DNA from: Dehalococcoidia bacterium
GTDB taxonomy: Bacteria; Chloroflexota; Dehalococcoidia; SZUA-161
Reading direction: 5' to 3'
Assembly: GCA_014874385.1 (NCBI GenBank)
Contig: JACWAE010000077.1
Location: 1 to 33,295 of the forward strand
Length of the DNA stretch: 33,295 nucleotides
The position numbers and the translations under genes were made by a program. Position 1 is the first letter of the stretch; each line of letters opens with the position of its first letter. The notes under the pieces were generated by a model. It saw nothing but the letters and a program-made list of their open reading frames with translations. It made no database searches and was not told the DNA's origin. This document shows, in pieces, positions 17,442-25,464 of the stretch.

Positions 17442-17464
17442 AGGTTCTAAGTGACTTCTTACTT

Positions 17465-17581
17465 CTAAACCGCTTTCCTGATCCACTTGAATGGCTTCAG
17501 CCCCAACCCGATAACCATGCCCACCATCGAGCCCACCCATATCAACGTACTCAACACCAAGCCTAATATTTGCTCTGTCAT
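17465..17581 (-). CDS. 38-aa single-pass membrane miniprotein A
   Basis: A short frame encodes MTEQILGLVLSTLIW followed by a hydrophobic stretch rich in V, G and M and a basic tail (KPFKWIRKAV). It would form one transmembrane helix with a positively charged cytoplasmic end. AAGGGGTG lies upstream of the ATG and a strong terminator follows the stop, which supports a real transcription unit. A second unrelated miniprotein of exactly the same length, layout and MT start is at 31002-31118. Function unknown. Confidence 0.65.
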   Translation of the reverse strand: MTEQILGLVLSTLIWVGSMVGMVIGLGLKPFKWIRKAV

Positions 17582-17827
17582 ACGATGTTTCACCCCTTCG
17601 CTTTGAATTTTATCCGGCGCCTTCGCCGAATCCAGGCAGTCCGGCTAGACTACCTGCACCTGGCTAAACTTTCGTATATTATACCAGAGGATTGCAAGAG
17701 GAGGGAACCCGGAGGTACGAGGCTAAGGCGGATTGCTCGTCTACGTTCCCCGGTTGTGCCATTGTGGTTGACATATATGTCTCATCCTTCTTATAATCCT
17801 AGCCAAAACGTTTATAGGGTCAACCCG

Positions 17828-18034
17828 ATGAATATGAAAAATATGAAGAATAAGACGTTAATGAAGATTTGGGCCGCTCTTTTTGCCGCCGTGATAATTC
17901 TCTATGTTCTCGCTACGACCATAGATTGGCTGGGCAAGCACCCCTGGGTGCTCGGTGCCTTGCTTTTCGTCACCGTCGTTCCTTTCACAATTATTTTCTG
18001 GTACTACTTGTTGAAATCACGAACTGGGAAGTAG
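17828..18034 (+). CDS. Small two-helix membrane protein (68 aa)
   Basis: The frame begins MNMKNMKNKTLMKIW and has two clear transmembrane helices (ALFAAVIILYVLATTI and VLGALLFVTVVPFTIIFWYYLL) ending in a basic tail KSRTGK. The frame stays open further upstream, but residues there lack membrane or domain character, so I chose the ATG at 17828. The ribosome site is weak (AGGG). No family recognised. Confidence 0.55.
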   Translation: MNMKNMKNKTLMKIWAALFAAVIILYVLATTIDWLGKHPWVLGALLFVTVVPFTIIFWYYLLKSRTGK

Positions 18035-18147
18035 AGAGCATTTAATAACCAGTCGGCTGCTGCTTCTCCAGCGAATGCCCCAAGCAGCAACTGCCGTGAA
18101 GTTAGTGCAGAGCTTCGCGCCATCCTATATAGAGGAATATAGAGTAG

Positions 18148-18169
18148 GGGCAGACCCATGTGTCTGCCC
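18148..18169. repeat. GGGCAGAC-type palindrome
   Basis: GGGCAGAC and GTCTGCCC surround a 6-nt loop, preceded by TAGG. The sequence GGGGCAGACCCATGTGTCTG is repeated almost identically at 27111-27133. Confidence 0.8.
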
Positions 18170-18182
18170 GAATTGAGAAGGT

Positions 18183-18216
18183 GGTGGCGTCCTTCCCGTG
18201 CGGGAAGGACGCCACC
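18183..18216. repeat. 16-bp perfect palindrome downstream of the solitary acyl-CoA dehydrogenase
   Basis: GGTGGCGTCCTTCCCG pairs exactly with 18201-18216 around a TG loop. The GCGTCCTTC core recurs in the palindrome at 30927-30955. It lacks a clean T run on either side but could still aid termination. Confidence 0.75.
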
Positions 18217-18238
18217 TTAATTATTAACCCGAGATTGG

Positions 18239-19399
18239 CTATCCTGCGATTGATTTGCCCAGCAGGAGTCTGGCAATAATCATCTTCTGAATCTGTGGGG
18301 GGCCATCTCCAAGCTGATAGCCCAGCACATCCCTCAGCCGCATAGAAATGGGATGTTCCGTGCTATAGCCCGGATGTCCAATTAGCACCAGCATGTCCTT
18401 GATACATTGCACCGAGACCTCCACGCTGAACCACTTGGCCATGGCTGATTCCATAGTGTGCATCTGTCCCTGGTCTTTGAGCCACAGGGTCCGGTAGCAG
18501 AGCATTCGTGCCGCCTCGACCATGGTATAGTGCTCGGCGATGGGAAAGGACACCCCCTGATAGGAAGCTATGAGCTTGCCGAATGTCCTGCGCTGCTTGG
18601 ACCATTCCATAGCATCATGAAGCGAGGCCTGGGCACGGGCCAGGCACTCAAGGGCAACGATAATGCGCAGCCAGTCCAGGGTACCCATGAGCAAGTAGAA
18701 ACCCAGGCCCTCCTCGCCTATGCGGTTTCTCACGGGTACTTTTACATCGTCGAATGTCACGAAACTGGGGAATAATCCTGCATTCCCCATCCAGGGGAGA
18801 GGCCTTATGGTTACTCCAGGGAGGTCAGTGGGTACCCAGAGCAAGCTTACACCCCGGAATCCAGCCTTAGGGTCAGTCTTGACGGATATCGTGACCACGT
18901 TGGCTATAGTAGCGCCGGGGAGCGGTGTCTTCTCCCCATTGACAATGTAATAGTCTCCCTTCCGTTCGGCTTTGGTTACAATGCCAGCCGCATCAGAGCC
19001 GGCGGCGGACTCTGTGAAACCGAAGGAGTGTCTTTTATCGCGACTGATCAGGGGCGGGAACCACTCATCCTGTATATCCTCAGGAAGCTGGGTAAGCAGT
19101 GCGCTGGTCGCCTGTATGGACCCCACAGGCTCTACAGTGGGGTCTACCTTGGCTACCTCCTCCACAATGATGCCCAGAGAAACGTGGTCGATATGGTGCC
19201 CACCGTATTTCTCAGGCACATTGAGGTGGTTCCACCCCAGCTTTACTATCGTCTTATCGATATCGTACAGGTCCTTATGCAGCTCCTCAGGCCCCATTTT
19301 GGAGCGCGCCAGAGCCCCGGGAGCAAGCTCCTTTTGAGCAAACCGCCTCACTTCCTCCCGCAGGGTCTCCTGTTCCGGAGTGAAGCCAAATCCCGACAT
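18239..19399 (-). CDS. Acyl-CoA dehydrogenase 4, solitary, Asp at the usual base position
   Basis: This 386-residue acyl-CoA dehydrogenase has FTESAAGSDAAGI in the middle domain and ends YQLGDGPPQIQKMIIARLLLG. At the MCAD-type catalytic site the residue is Asp (GDG). The IVD-type site reads LDWLR, without Glu. Asp replaces Glu as base in cyclohexanecarboxyl-CoA-type dehydrogenases, so this may act on a cyclic or hindered acyl-CoA. The ATG has AAAGGAG upstream and its own promoter. It is separated from the large operon and is divergent from a sugar kinase. Confidence 0.9.
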   Translation of the reverse strand: MSGFGFTPEQETLREEVRRFAQKELAPGALARSKMGPEELHKDLYDIDKTIVKLGWNHLNVPEKYGGHHIDHVSLGIIVEEVAKVDPTVEPVGSIQATSALLTQLPEDIQDEWFPPLISRDKRHSFGFTESAAGSDAAGIVTKAERKGDYYIVNGEKTPLPGATIANVVTISVKTDPKAGFRGVSLLWVPTDLPGVTIRPLPWMGNAGLFPSFVTFDDVKVPVRNRIGEEGLGFYLLMGTLDWLRIIVALECLARAQASLHDAMEWSKQRRTFGKLIASYQGVSFPIAEHYTMVEAARMLCYRTLWLKDQGQMHTMESAMAKWFSVEVSVQCIKDMLVLIGHPGYSTEHPISMRLRDVLGYQLGDGPPQIQKMIIARLLLGKSIAG

Positions 19400-19458
19400 T
19401 ATGTGGTGCTCCTTTCTCAGTCATAACTGAACTAGCGAAGCTTCAAAGGCCAGTCCAA

Positions 19459-19488
19459 AGTATAGCATTCGAGTGTACATTAAGTCAA
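19459..19488 (-). promoter_or_regulatory. Promoter of acyl-CoA dehydrogenase 4
   Basis: TTGACT (19483-19488), an 18-bp spacer and TATACT (19459-19464) on the minus strand, giving a leader of about 55 nt. Confidence 0.65.
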
Positions 19489-19543
19489 GTTAAATCGAGG
19501 GCCAGTTAGCTTCAATAAGCTTGCAGCCATTTGAACGCTATAG

Positions 19544-19631
19544 GGGCGACCCGTTGGGTCGCCCGAGCAAAACGCAGTTGCCTCCGTCTTAGGCAGCTCA
19601 GGTAACCGTAGGGGCGGTTCGTGAACCGCCC
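19544..19631. repeat. Two palindromes between divergent genes
   Basis: GGGCGACCC/GGGTCGCCC at 19544-19564 and GGGCGGTTC/GAACCGCCC at 19612-19631, both preceded by TAGG. Otherwise the 327-bp gap (19400-19726) holds only the two divergent promoters. Confidence 0.8.
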
Positions 19632-19670
19632 TCTGCATACCGCTGTTGAGTAAACCAGAAAAAACTATGT

Positions 19671-19699
19671 TAGACAGCAATAAAGTGCAGTGTTATACT
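19671..19699 (+). promoter_or_regulatory. Promoter of the ROK kinase gene
   Basis: TAGACA (19671-19676), a 17-bp spacer and TATACT (19694-19699) lie about 27 bp upstream of the TTG start. Confidence 0.6.
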
Positions 19700-19726
19700 A
19701 TCATAAACGGAGTTTAGGAGCGTATC

Positions 19727-20683
19727 TTGAACCAGCGAAAGCATCTCATCTTAGCTCTGGACCTCGGGGGCACAAACTTTCGCCTCGCTCTAGCGAATGA
19801 CAAAGGCGAACTCCTGAAACGCTATGCAGCCCCCGTAAAACCGGATGACCCTGAGCAGACCATCGAGCGGATTAAGGATGCCATATCTGATTCGCTCTCG
19901 GGCATCAACCGCTCCACAGTAAGGGGCATGGGGGTAGCTATTGCCGGACTGGTCACACAGGATACAGGGGTATTGCTTACATCGCCTAACCTTCTCGCCT
20001 GGTATCACACCCCCATAAAAGCTATCTTTGAGCAGGAACTCCAGCTTCCGGTCTCTGTAGGCAACGACGCCACCCTCGCTGCCCTGGGTGAGTATAAATT
20101 CGGTGCCGGCAAAGGCTGCCACGACCTCGTCTACATTACGGTCAGCACCGGCATCGGCGGAGGAGTGATCACAGGGGGCAAGCTGCTGCTGGGCACTTGC
20201 GGCTTCGCCGCCGAGGTTGGGCACATGACCATAGACCTCAACGGGCCCAGATGCAACTGCGGCAATATCGGCTGCCTGGAGATGCTCGCCTCTGGAACCG
20301 CCATTGCACGCTTCGCTGTGGAAAGACTCTCTCGAGGCGAAAAGAGTGCCATCACAGAACTCGTAGCCGGAGACTATAGTAAAATAACCGCTGAGATAGT
20401 GGAGAAGGCAGCAAAGGCCGGAGACACTGTGGCTAAGGCTGTCATGGATACGGCAGGCACCAATCTGGGCGTGGGGGTGGTCAACCTGGTCCACATATTC
20501 AATCCCGAGCTTGTTATTATCGGCGGCGGAGTCTCCAAAGCTGGAGACCTTATCTTTGAACCGGTACGCCGCGTCGTCGCCAAGAGGGTGATGCACGATA
20601 TTTCAGTGCGTATTACTGCTCCCGCCCTGGGCGACAATCCGGGGCTCCTCGGAGCTGTGGCGCTGGCGCTGGAGAATAAATAG
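19727..20683 (+). CDS. ROK-family sugar kinase (glucokinase-like)
   Basis: This 318-residue protein carries the ROK hallmarks: the phosphate loop LDLGGTNFR (residues 11-19), GNDATLAALGE with the catalytic Asp, STGIGGGVI, and the zinc motif CNCGNIGCLE preceded by GHMTID. Such enzymes phosphorylate glucose or related hexoses with ATP in the cytoplasm. ROK repressors add an N-terminal helix-turn-helix, which is absent here, so an enzyme role is favoured. The start is TTG at 19727 with GGAG upstream. Its stop lies one base from the stop of the convergent HEAT-repeat gene. Confidence 0.93.
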   Translation: MNQRKHLILALDLGGTNFRLALANDKGELLKRYAAPVKPDDPEQTIERIKDAISDSLSGINRSTVRGMGVAIAGLVTQDTGVLLTSPNLLAWYHTPIKAIFEQELQLPVSVGNDATLAALGEYKFGAGKGCHDLVYITVSTGIGGGVITGGKLLLGTCGFAAEVGHMTIDLNGPRCNCGNIGCLEMLASGTAIARFAVERLSRGEKSAITELVAGDYSKITAEIVEKAAKAGDTVAKAVMDTAGTNLGVGVVNLVHIFNPELVIIGGGVSKAGDLIFEPVRRVVAKRVMHDISVRITAPALGDNPGLLGAVALALENK

Positions 20684-20684
20684 A

Positions 20685-21602
20685 CTAAATGGCGAACGGG
20701 TCCTCCCAGAACTTCATCTCGTCCAATGCACCCTCTGCTGCCTCGCTGATTGCATCATCTGCGCTGTCCAGGCACTCTTGCAGAGCCTGCTTTGCTTCTC
20801 TGCCTCCAATTCGTCCCAATGCCTCAATGGCTGAGATTTGAACCTGAGCATCGCTATCGTGGATGAGTTCGATGAGCCTGGGAACAGCCTTCTCCGCTTC
20901 AAGCTCCGCACAAGCCCTGGCTGCCTCGAACCTCAGTTGAGGGTACGGGCTGCTGAGTTCCTGAAAAAGTATAGATAGCCAATCGGAATTGCAGGTGCGC
21001 CCCATAGCACACAGAGCGCCGGCCCGAAATTCCAGGTCGTCGCTCTGGTACGCCTGCCGAATCATATCCTCTACCTGAGGCTTGCTTAACATACTTATCG
21101 CTTCCAGAGCCCTGCACCGCACGTCTATCTGCTCCTTTTTATTATTGAAGGCAGTGAGCAAAGCCTTTTCCACCTTATCTGCGTCGTGCGCTGGCAGCTC
21201 CCCGAATTCGGCAAGCATAGCGAATGTACCCAGAGCAACAGCGGCAGCGGCACGCACCGAACCATCCAGATCGCCCAGGAGCAAGCCTATCAGAGGGTCG
21301 AGCAAAGAGCGTTCTTCGCATTCCGATAGCCCCTCAATGGCCTTCGCCCTCACCTCACCATCGCCATCGCCGAGACAGAGACGGAATATTTCATCGTAGT
21401 CCAGCTCGAAATTATCCTCAGCCAGCTCCACCATCATTCCCACAATCTGCCTGCGCCGCGCCACATCGATTGCAGCCCACGCGCCCACGAACGTTTGCAT
21501 CTCCTCTCTCGAGAGGTCAGATAAATTGACCAGCTTCGAGACAACCAGGGGCTTCTCTGTGTCGCGCAGGTCTTTCAAATAACTTTCCAAAGATGACGAC
21601 AT
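20685..21602 (-). CDS. HEAT-repeat protein
   Basis: This 305-residue protein consists of alpha-helical repeats of about 30 residues, for example GEVRAKAIEGLSECEE, GSVRAAAAVALGTF, LEFRAGALCAMGRT, PQLRFEAARACAELE and AQVQISAIEALGRIGG. This is the HEAT/PBS-lyase-like pattern used as a protein-binding scaffold. No catalytic motif, signal or membrane segment is visible. The start has AGGTGA upstream. It lies 39 bp downstream of pmbA and is probably co-transcribed. The partner is unknown. Confidence 0.9.
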   Translation of the reverse strand: MSSSLESYLKDLRDTEKPLVVSKLVNLSDLSREEMQTFVGAWAAIDVARRRQIVGMMVELAEDNFELDYDEIFRLCLGDGDGEVRAKAIEGLSECEERSLLDPLIGLLLGDLDGSVRAAAAVALGTFAMLAEFGELPAHDADKVEKALLTAFNNKKEQIDVRCRALEAISMLSKPQVEDMIRQAYQSDDLEFRAGALCAMGRTCNSDWLSILFQELSSPYPQLRFEAARACAELEAEKAVPRLIELIHDSDAQVQISAIEALGRIGGREAKQALQECLDSADDAISEAAEGALDEMKFWEDPFAI

Positions 21603-21641
21603 AATCTCACCTGACTGCTAAATTACGCGGTGTCTACGCCC

Positions 21642-22946
21642 CTACCTCTTCGTCGATACTGCCAGTTGAGAACAGCAGATATGCGGGGTTAGCACTACCC
21701 CACCCACCCATCTCGCCTTGTTGCCGATAGCACTGACCTCTTTCAAAGCCTCGTAGATATTGCCCGTGACCATGGTATCTTTCACCCGCCCCACCAGCTT
21801 CCCATCCTTCACCCTGTAGCCCAGGAGCACGTTGCCGCTGAAATCCCCTCCGAGGACATTGCCCATGGAGGCACCCATCAGCTCCTCGACCACCAACCCG
21901 TCTTTAATATCGGCGAGCATGTCCTCAAAACTGACGTCTCCCTCCTCAATGACTATAGCGCTCAGCGAAGGGCTGGGCAGGCTGGCCAGGCTCCTCGAGG
22001 CGCTGCCTGTGCTCTTGGTGCCCGCCAGGGCAGCGGTCTGCAGGTCATAGAGAAAATTCGCCACCACCCCCTTGGCGATAAGCGGAGTGCGTTGGCTGGG
22101 CACGCCCTCGTCGTCGCAGAATCTGCTCCCAGGGCGATACTCTATTATGGGGTCATCCCGGATAGAGAGTCTTTTGTCGAAGACCTGCTCCCCTTTTCTG
22201 TGTCCCAGCGGCGAAGCGCCCTGCAGCACGGTCTTGCCGTTGACCGCCATCGCTAGAGGCATGAGAAGAGTGCTGGCGACGCCTAGCGGAGTGAAAATCA
22301 CTGGCAGCTTCCCCTCAACCGAGGCAGCGGTCTCCTTGGCCCGCTCCAGTTGCTCCAGGGTGTTATGGGACACCGTTTTGTGGTCGGAAATGGGACGACA
22401 CGAGCTTTCGCTGTCCCCGACGAAGAGCATGTCCGTGCCCCTGATGAGCACGCCCTCGACGCTGAGACTAAACACGCTCTTCTTATAAGTCGCCTTCCCA
22501 CCTCGGGAATTCAGTATCTCCACGGAGATAGTGTTCTTGGACACTCCACCCTGGCAAATTATATCGGGCGTATGCTTCCTTATCTTGTCGATGAGCGACT
22601 GCCCCAGCTCGACCATCTGCTCCTCGGTGACTTTCTCAACCGCGGGGTCATAGACATCAACTTTGGAATAAGACTCAAGCTCAGGGAACTGGAACTTCGC
22701 CTCTGCGCCGAAGGGCGCCATCTCCAGAGCCATCTCCACCAGCTCTTTCGTGCCATCTACTTTGTTGCTGGCGGAGAATCCTATCCTGCCCCCCTTTATC
22801 AGGCGGAGGGCCCTGCCCGAGGTCTCGCGGGTCACCACATGTTTCAGCCGGTTGGTTTCAAAGACAGCATCGGTCTCGCTGCGCGAGACCGAAAAGACCT
22901 CCGCCTCCTCGGCCACCTTCTTAGCCTGCTTTAATAAATCTTCCAT
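21642..22946 (-). CDS. pmbA: PmbA/TldE-like modulator of the TldD/TldE metalloprotease
   Basis: This 434-residue protein matches the TldE half of the TldD-TldE protease. It has the N-terminal domain ETNRLKHVVTRETSGRALRLI, the central DDEGVPSQRTPLI segment, and a GGDFSGNVLLGY stretch near the C-terminus. The HExxxH motif is absent, as expected for TldE, since TldD supplies the metal site. Family members process peptides such as microcin precursors and CcdA. AGGTGG precedes the ATG. Its usual partner is present but broken at 29392-30703, so this subunit may be orphaned unless another tldD exists. Confidence 0.93.
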   Translation of the reverse strand: MEDLLKQAKKVAEEAEVFSVSRSETDAVFETNRLKHVVTRETSGRALRLIKGGRIGFSASNKVDGTKELVEMALEMAPFGAEAKFQFPELESYSKVDVYDPAVEKVTEEQMVELGQSLIDKIRKHTPDIICQGGVSKNTISVEILNSRGGKATYKKSVFSLSVEGVLIRGTDMLFVGDSESSCRPISDHKTVSHNTLEQLERAKETAASVEGKLPVIFTPLGVASTLLMPLAMAVNGKTVLQGASPLGHRKGEQVFDKRLSIRDDPIIEYRPGSRFCDDEGVPSQRTPLIAKGVVANFLYDLQTAALAGTKSTGSASRSLASLPSPSLSAIVIEEGDVSFEDMLADIKDGLVVEELMGASMGNVLGGDFSGNVLLGYRVKDGKLVGRVKDTMVTGNIYEALKEVSAIGNKARWVGGVVLTPHICCSQLAVSTKR

Positions 22947-23051
22947 AAACCCACCTAATCAAATAATAACACGAAGACTTGCTCACCTCAATTGTTTTTT
23001 CTGAAGCACGTTTACATTTATGTAGGAGTTGTTGAAACCAGCCTGCAGTTT

Positions 23052-23291
23052 TTAAAACCCTTCACCAGCTATAAACTTGCAGTAATCGTAGCTGATGGGC
23101 CCCTTCCTGGTCGTCTCGCAGGGGAACTCAACGCACTCGAAACATAACCTAACGCTCTTCTTAAAGGCACAGGTAGCTATAGCGCAAAACTTATTCTCTT
23201 TGGGAGTACACCCTTTCGCCCCGTTGGGGCACTTCCCCTTTACCATCAGAGGACATTTTTCACAGGCAATTCCACAGACACCTATCTTCAT
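23052..23291 (-). CDS. DUF3795 Cys-rich protein
   Basis: This 79-residue protein begins MKIGVCGIACEKCPL and contains 11 Cys, including CxxxCxxC near the start, CPNGAKGC, CAIATC, CFECVEFPC and a final YCKF. That is the DUF3795 pattern, probably binding zinc or an iron-sulfur cluster; the function is unknown. The ATG at 23291 has TTGGAG upstream; a longer frame to 23315 lacks a site. It follows the sulfite-oxidase-fold gene by about 60 bp on the same strand. Confidence 0.85.
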   Translation of the reverse strand: MKIGVCGIACEKCPLMVKGKCPNGAKGCTPKENKFCAIATCAFKKSVRLCFECVEFPCETTRKGPISYDYCKFIAGEGF

Positions 23292-23352
23292 TTGATATCT
23301 CCAAGGCTTATTCATTTTTCAATTTGCATTTTGAATTTGTTTAGGATTTGCC

Positions 23353-23949
23353 TCAGCCGTACCTTTCCTCTTTCCAGGGGTCGCCGCGATTGTGATAGCC
23401 GCGCGACTCCCAGAAGCCTTTTCTATCCCTGGCTGTGAACTCTACACCTTCCACCCACTTGGCGCTCTTCCAGAAATAAAGCCTGGGCACCACCAGTCTC
23501 AGCGGATAGCCGTGCTCCGGCGTCAGCATCTCTCCATCGTGCTTGACGGCTAACAGGACATCCGATTCAAAGAAATCGCTTATAGACAGGTTAGTGGTGA
23601 AACCGCCTGCTGCGTGCACAATGACAAACTTAGCCTCAGGTAGTATCTTGGCCAGCTCCTTTATTACCTGAGTGCTCACCCCTTCCCAGGTATTATCCAG
23701 CTTGGACCATCCCGTGACGCAGTGGACATCGGATAGCACTGTTACCCTGGGCAGCGCCAGGAACTCCTCATAGCTTAGCTTGCGTTCCTTCTCCAGCAGC
23801 CCCCAGACGCTGAACGTCCACTTGGACACATCTATCTTGGGCACTCCCCCGTGTTGGAGCACAGGCCACTTCTCGGTAAGCCTTTGCCCCGGAGGAATCC
23901 TGTTCTTCCTCTCAATATCCGGGCTTCTGATTATCTTTCCCTCTGCCAT
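23353..23949 (-). CDS. Sulfite-oxidase-fold molybdopterin oxidoreductase, cytoplasmic
   Basis: This 198-residue protein has the oxidoreductase molybdopterin-binding domain: FSVWGLLEKERKLSYEEFLALP, the probable molybdenum ligand Cys77 in SDVHCVTGWS, and the C-terminal LVVPRLYFWKSAKWVEGVEF. It resembles the YedY/MsrP and sulfite oxidase core but has no Tat signal, no membrane anchor and no heme domain, so it should act in the cytoplasm on an unknown substrate. GGAG lies upstream of the ATG. It starts 58 bp after an ABC permease gene. Confidence 0.9.
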   Translation of the reverse strand: MAEGKIIRSPDIERKNRIPPGQRLTEKWPVLQHGGVPKIDVSKWTFSVWGLLEKERKLSYEEFLALPRVTVLSDVHCVTGWSKLDNTWEGVSTQVIKELAKILPEAKFVIVHAAGGFTTNLSISDFFESDVLLAVKHDGEMLTPEHGYPLRLVVPRLYFWKSAKWVEGVEFTARDRKGFWESRGYHNRGDPWKEERYG

Positions 23950-24007
23950 CCTTCCATCTCCAACTCACATTTTACACTCTGCACTTCTCATTCCGCAATC
24001 TGCGCTT

Positions 24008-25153
24008 TCAGCCTTTACCTCTCTGCAGCGACCACACAGCCAGCACCAGGAAGGCGATAGCAAAGCCCAACAGCGCCACGATATCCACCCAGATGCCCCC
24101 TACTCCCCACCCTCTGAGTATCACCGACCGCGTCGCTTCCACCGCATAGTACGGGGGAATAGCGTACGATAACGGCCTCAGCCACGACGGTATCGCCTCT
24201 ACAGGCCAGAAAATCCCCGCCAGCAAGAACGTGGGCAGCGTTATAAACGGGAAAAACTGTATTGCCTGCGACTCTCTCCTAGCCAGACTTGACAGCATTA
24301 TGCCCAGGCTCAGGCTGCCTACCGCCAGCAATGCCACAACCAGGAAGGCCAGAAATATGTTCCCCACAATCAAAATGTGGAAGTACCCCACGCCGATGGC
24401 GATGAGTATTACATCCTGCAACATGCCTATTATGCTGAAGGCTATGGCATACCCTATCACAATCTCGCTTTCTCTAAGTGGAGTCGATTGCAATCTCTCC
24501 AGGTTGCCCGAGGTCCGTTCTCCCACGAACGTTATCAGGGTGAGCAACGTCGTGAGCAGGAACACCACAAACGCCATAATGCCCGGCACGAAGAAGTCCA
24601 TGAACTTGGCGTTCTTGGCGTAGATAGCGTTACCGGCATCTACGTTCACCGGAGCCTGCAGCCCCATATCACTCATCGTCTTCAGCACGGCGTTGCTTAC
24701 AGCCGTCGTTATGGCAGTAGCCACGTTCACATTGCTCTTGTCCAGCATCACCTGTACCGTAGTGCTGATGGGCAGGGAAGGATTTTGAATCTTGCTATAT
24801 ATATCTCTGGTGAAGTTCCCCGGGAAAACGATCACCCCGTATGCCCCGCCTTCCTGTACCTGTTTGACGCCTTCCTCTTCGCTGTTCACATAGTCCACCT
24901 TCAACACTTCCGTATCGAAGTTCGCAATAATCTTCTGGGAAATAGATACAGGTACAGCCGAAGGCGGTATCTGTAATCCTTCATCCTGGTTTACCACCAC
25001 CACATGCACATCTTTCACATCGCCGCTGAACGCCAGGCCGAACACAAACATAGCGATGACCGGAGCTATGAATATCAGCGCCAGGGTACGCTTATCATTC
25101 CTCAAGCCCAGGAAAATCCGCTTCGTTACGCACAAAGCCCTGCGAATATTCAT
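24008..25153 (-). CDS. ABC-2 type transporter permease
   Basis: This 381-residue protein has one N-terminal transmembrane helix (LIFIAPVIAMFVFGLAF), a large extracellular domain of about 150 residues (VVVVNQDEG to the NAIYAKNAKFMDFFVPG segment), then five further helices. This is the YhgE/YhhJ-like ABC2_membrane_3 layout of exporters for drugs or lipids. AAGGGG precedes the ATG. The ATPase at 25465-26208 is upstream on the same strand, so the two should form one exporter, probably as homodimers. Substrate unknown. Confidence 0.92.
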   Translation of the reverse strand: MNIRRALCVTKRIFLGLRNDKRTLALIFIAPVIAMFVFGLAFSGDVKDVHVVVVNQDEGLQIPPSAVPVSISQKIIANFDTEVLKVDYVNSEEEGVKQVQEGGAYGVIVFPGNFTRDIYSKIQNPSLPISTTVQVMLDKSNVNVATAITTAVSNAVLKTMSDMGLQAPVNVDAGNAIYAKNAKFMDFFVPGIMAFVVFLLTTLLTLITFVGERTSGNLERLQSTPLRESEIVIGYAIAFSIIGMLQDVILIAIGVGYFHILIVGNIFLAFLVVALLAVGSLSLGIMLSSLARRESQAIQFFPFITLPTFLLAGIFWPVEAIPSWLRPLSYAIPPYYAVEATRSVILRGWGVGGIWVDIVALLGFAIAFLVLAVWSLQRGKG

Positions 25154-25464
25154 GACTTCCCCTTTTGCCGTTCGTGGTGAGCTTGTCGAACCATGAACAG
25201 CCCTTCGACAGGCTCAGGGCGAACGGATAGAATTCTCTTCGTACTTTCACCTCAAGTCAAACTATTTCACTGCAGAGAGCGCAAAGGTCGCAGAGACGTA
25301 GTATTATAAAAATTGAAAACCTCTGCGTTCTCAGTGTTCTCCGTGGTTCAAACCGCTCCCCGACAGGCTCAATGCCATTCCTGCGCACGCAGGAATCCAG
25401 AATCCCCCCTTTTTTAAAGGGGGCAAGGGGGATTAGGCGCCTCTTGCTCCACTCGCCAGACTGT
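25154..25464. repeat. 311-bp intergenic block made of several dispersed repeats
   Basis: Contains an imperfect inverted repeat at about 25168-25226 (CCGTTCGTGGTGAGCTTGTC with a reversed copy ending CAGGGCGAACGG), a second pair with GCAGAGAGCGCAAAGG and CTCTGCGTTCTCAGTG at about 25267-25350, and a third element around 25372-25432 with CCTGCGCACGCAGG and CCCCC...GGGGG arms. These are of the type scattered through many bacterial genomes. No gene is seen. Confidence 0.65.

Noticed and set aside
17325..17540. Minus-strand frame of 71 codons
   Set aside because: It reads through the terminator palindrome, and the better supported 38-codon gene overlaps it in another frame.
17570..17827. N-terminal extension of the two-helix membrane protein
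   Set aside because: The extra 86 residues are basic and featureless and no ribosome site supports the upstream ATG.
19790..20596. Minus-strand open frame of 268 codons
   Set aside because: It is antisense to the ROK kinase, whose motifs are all intact.
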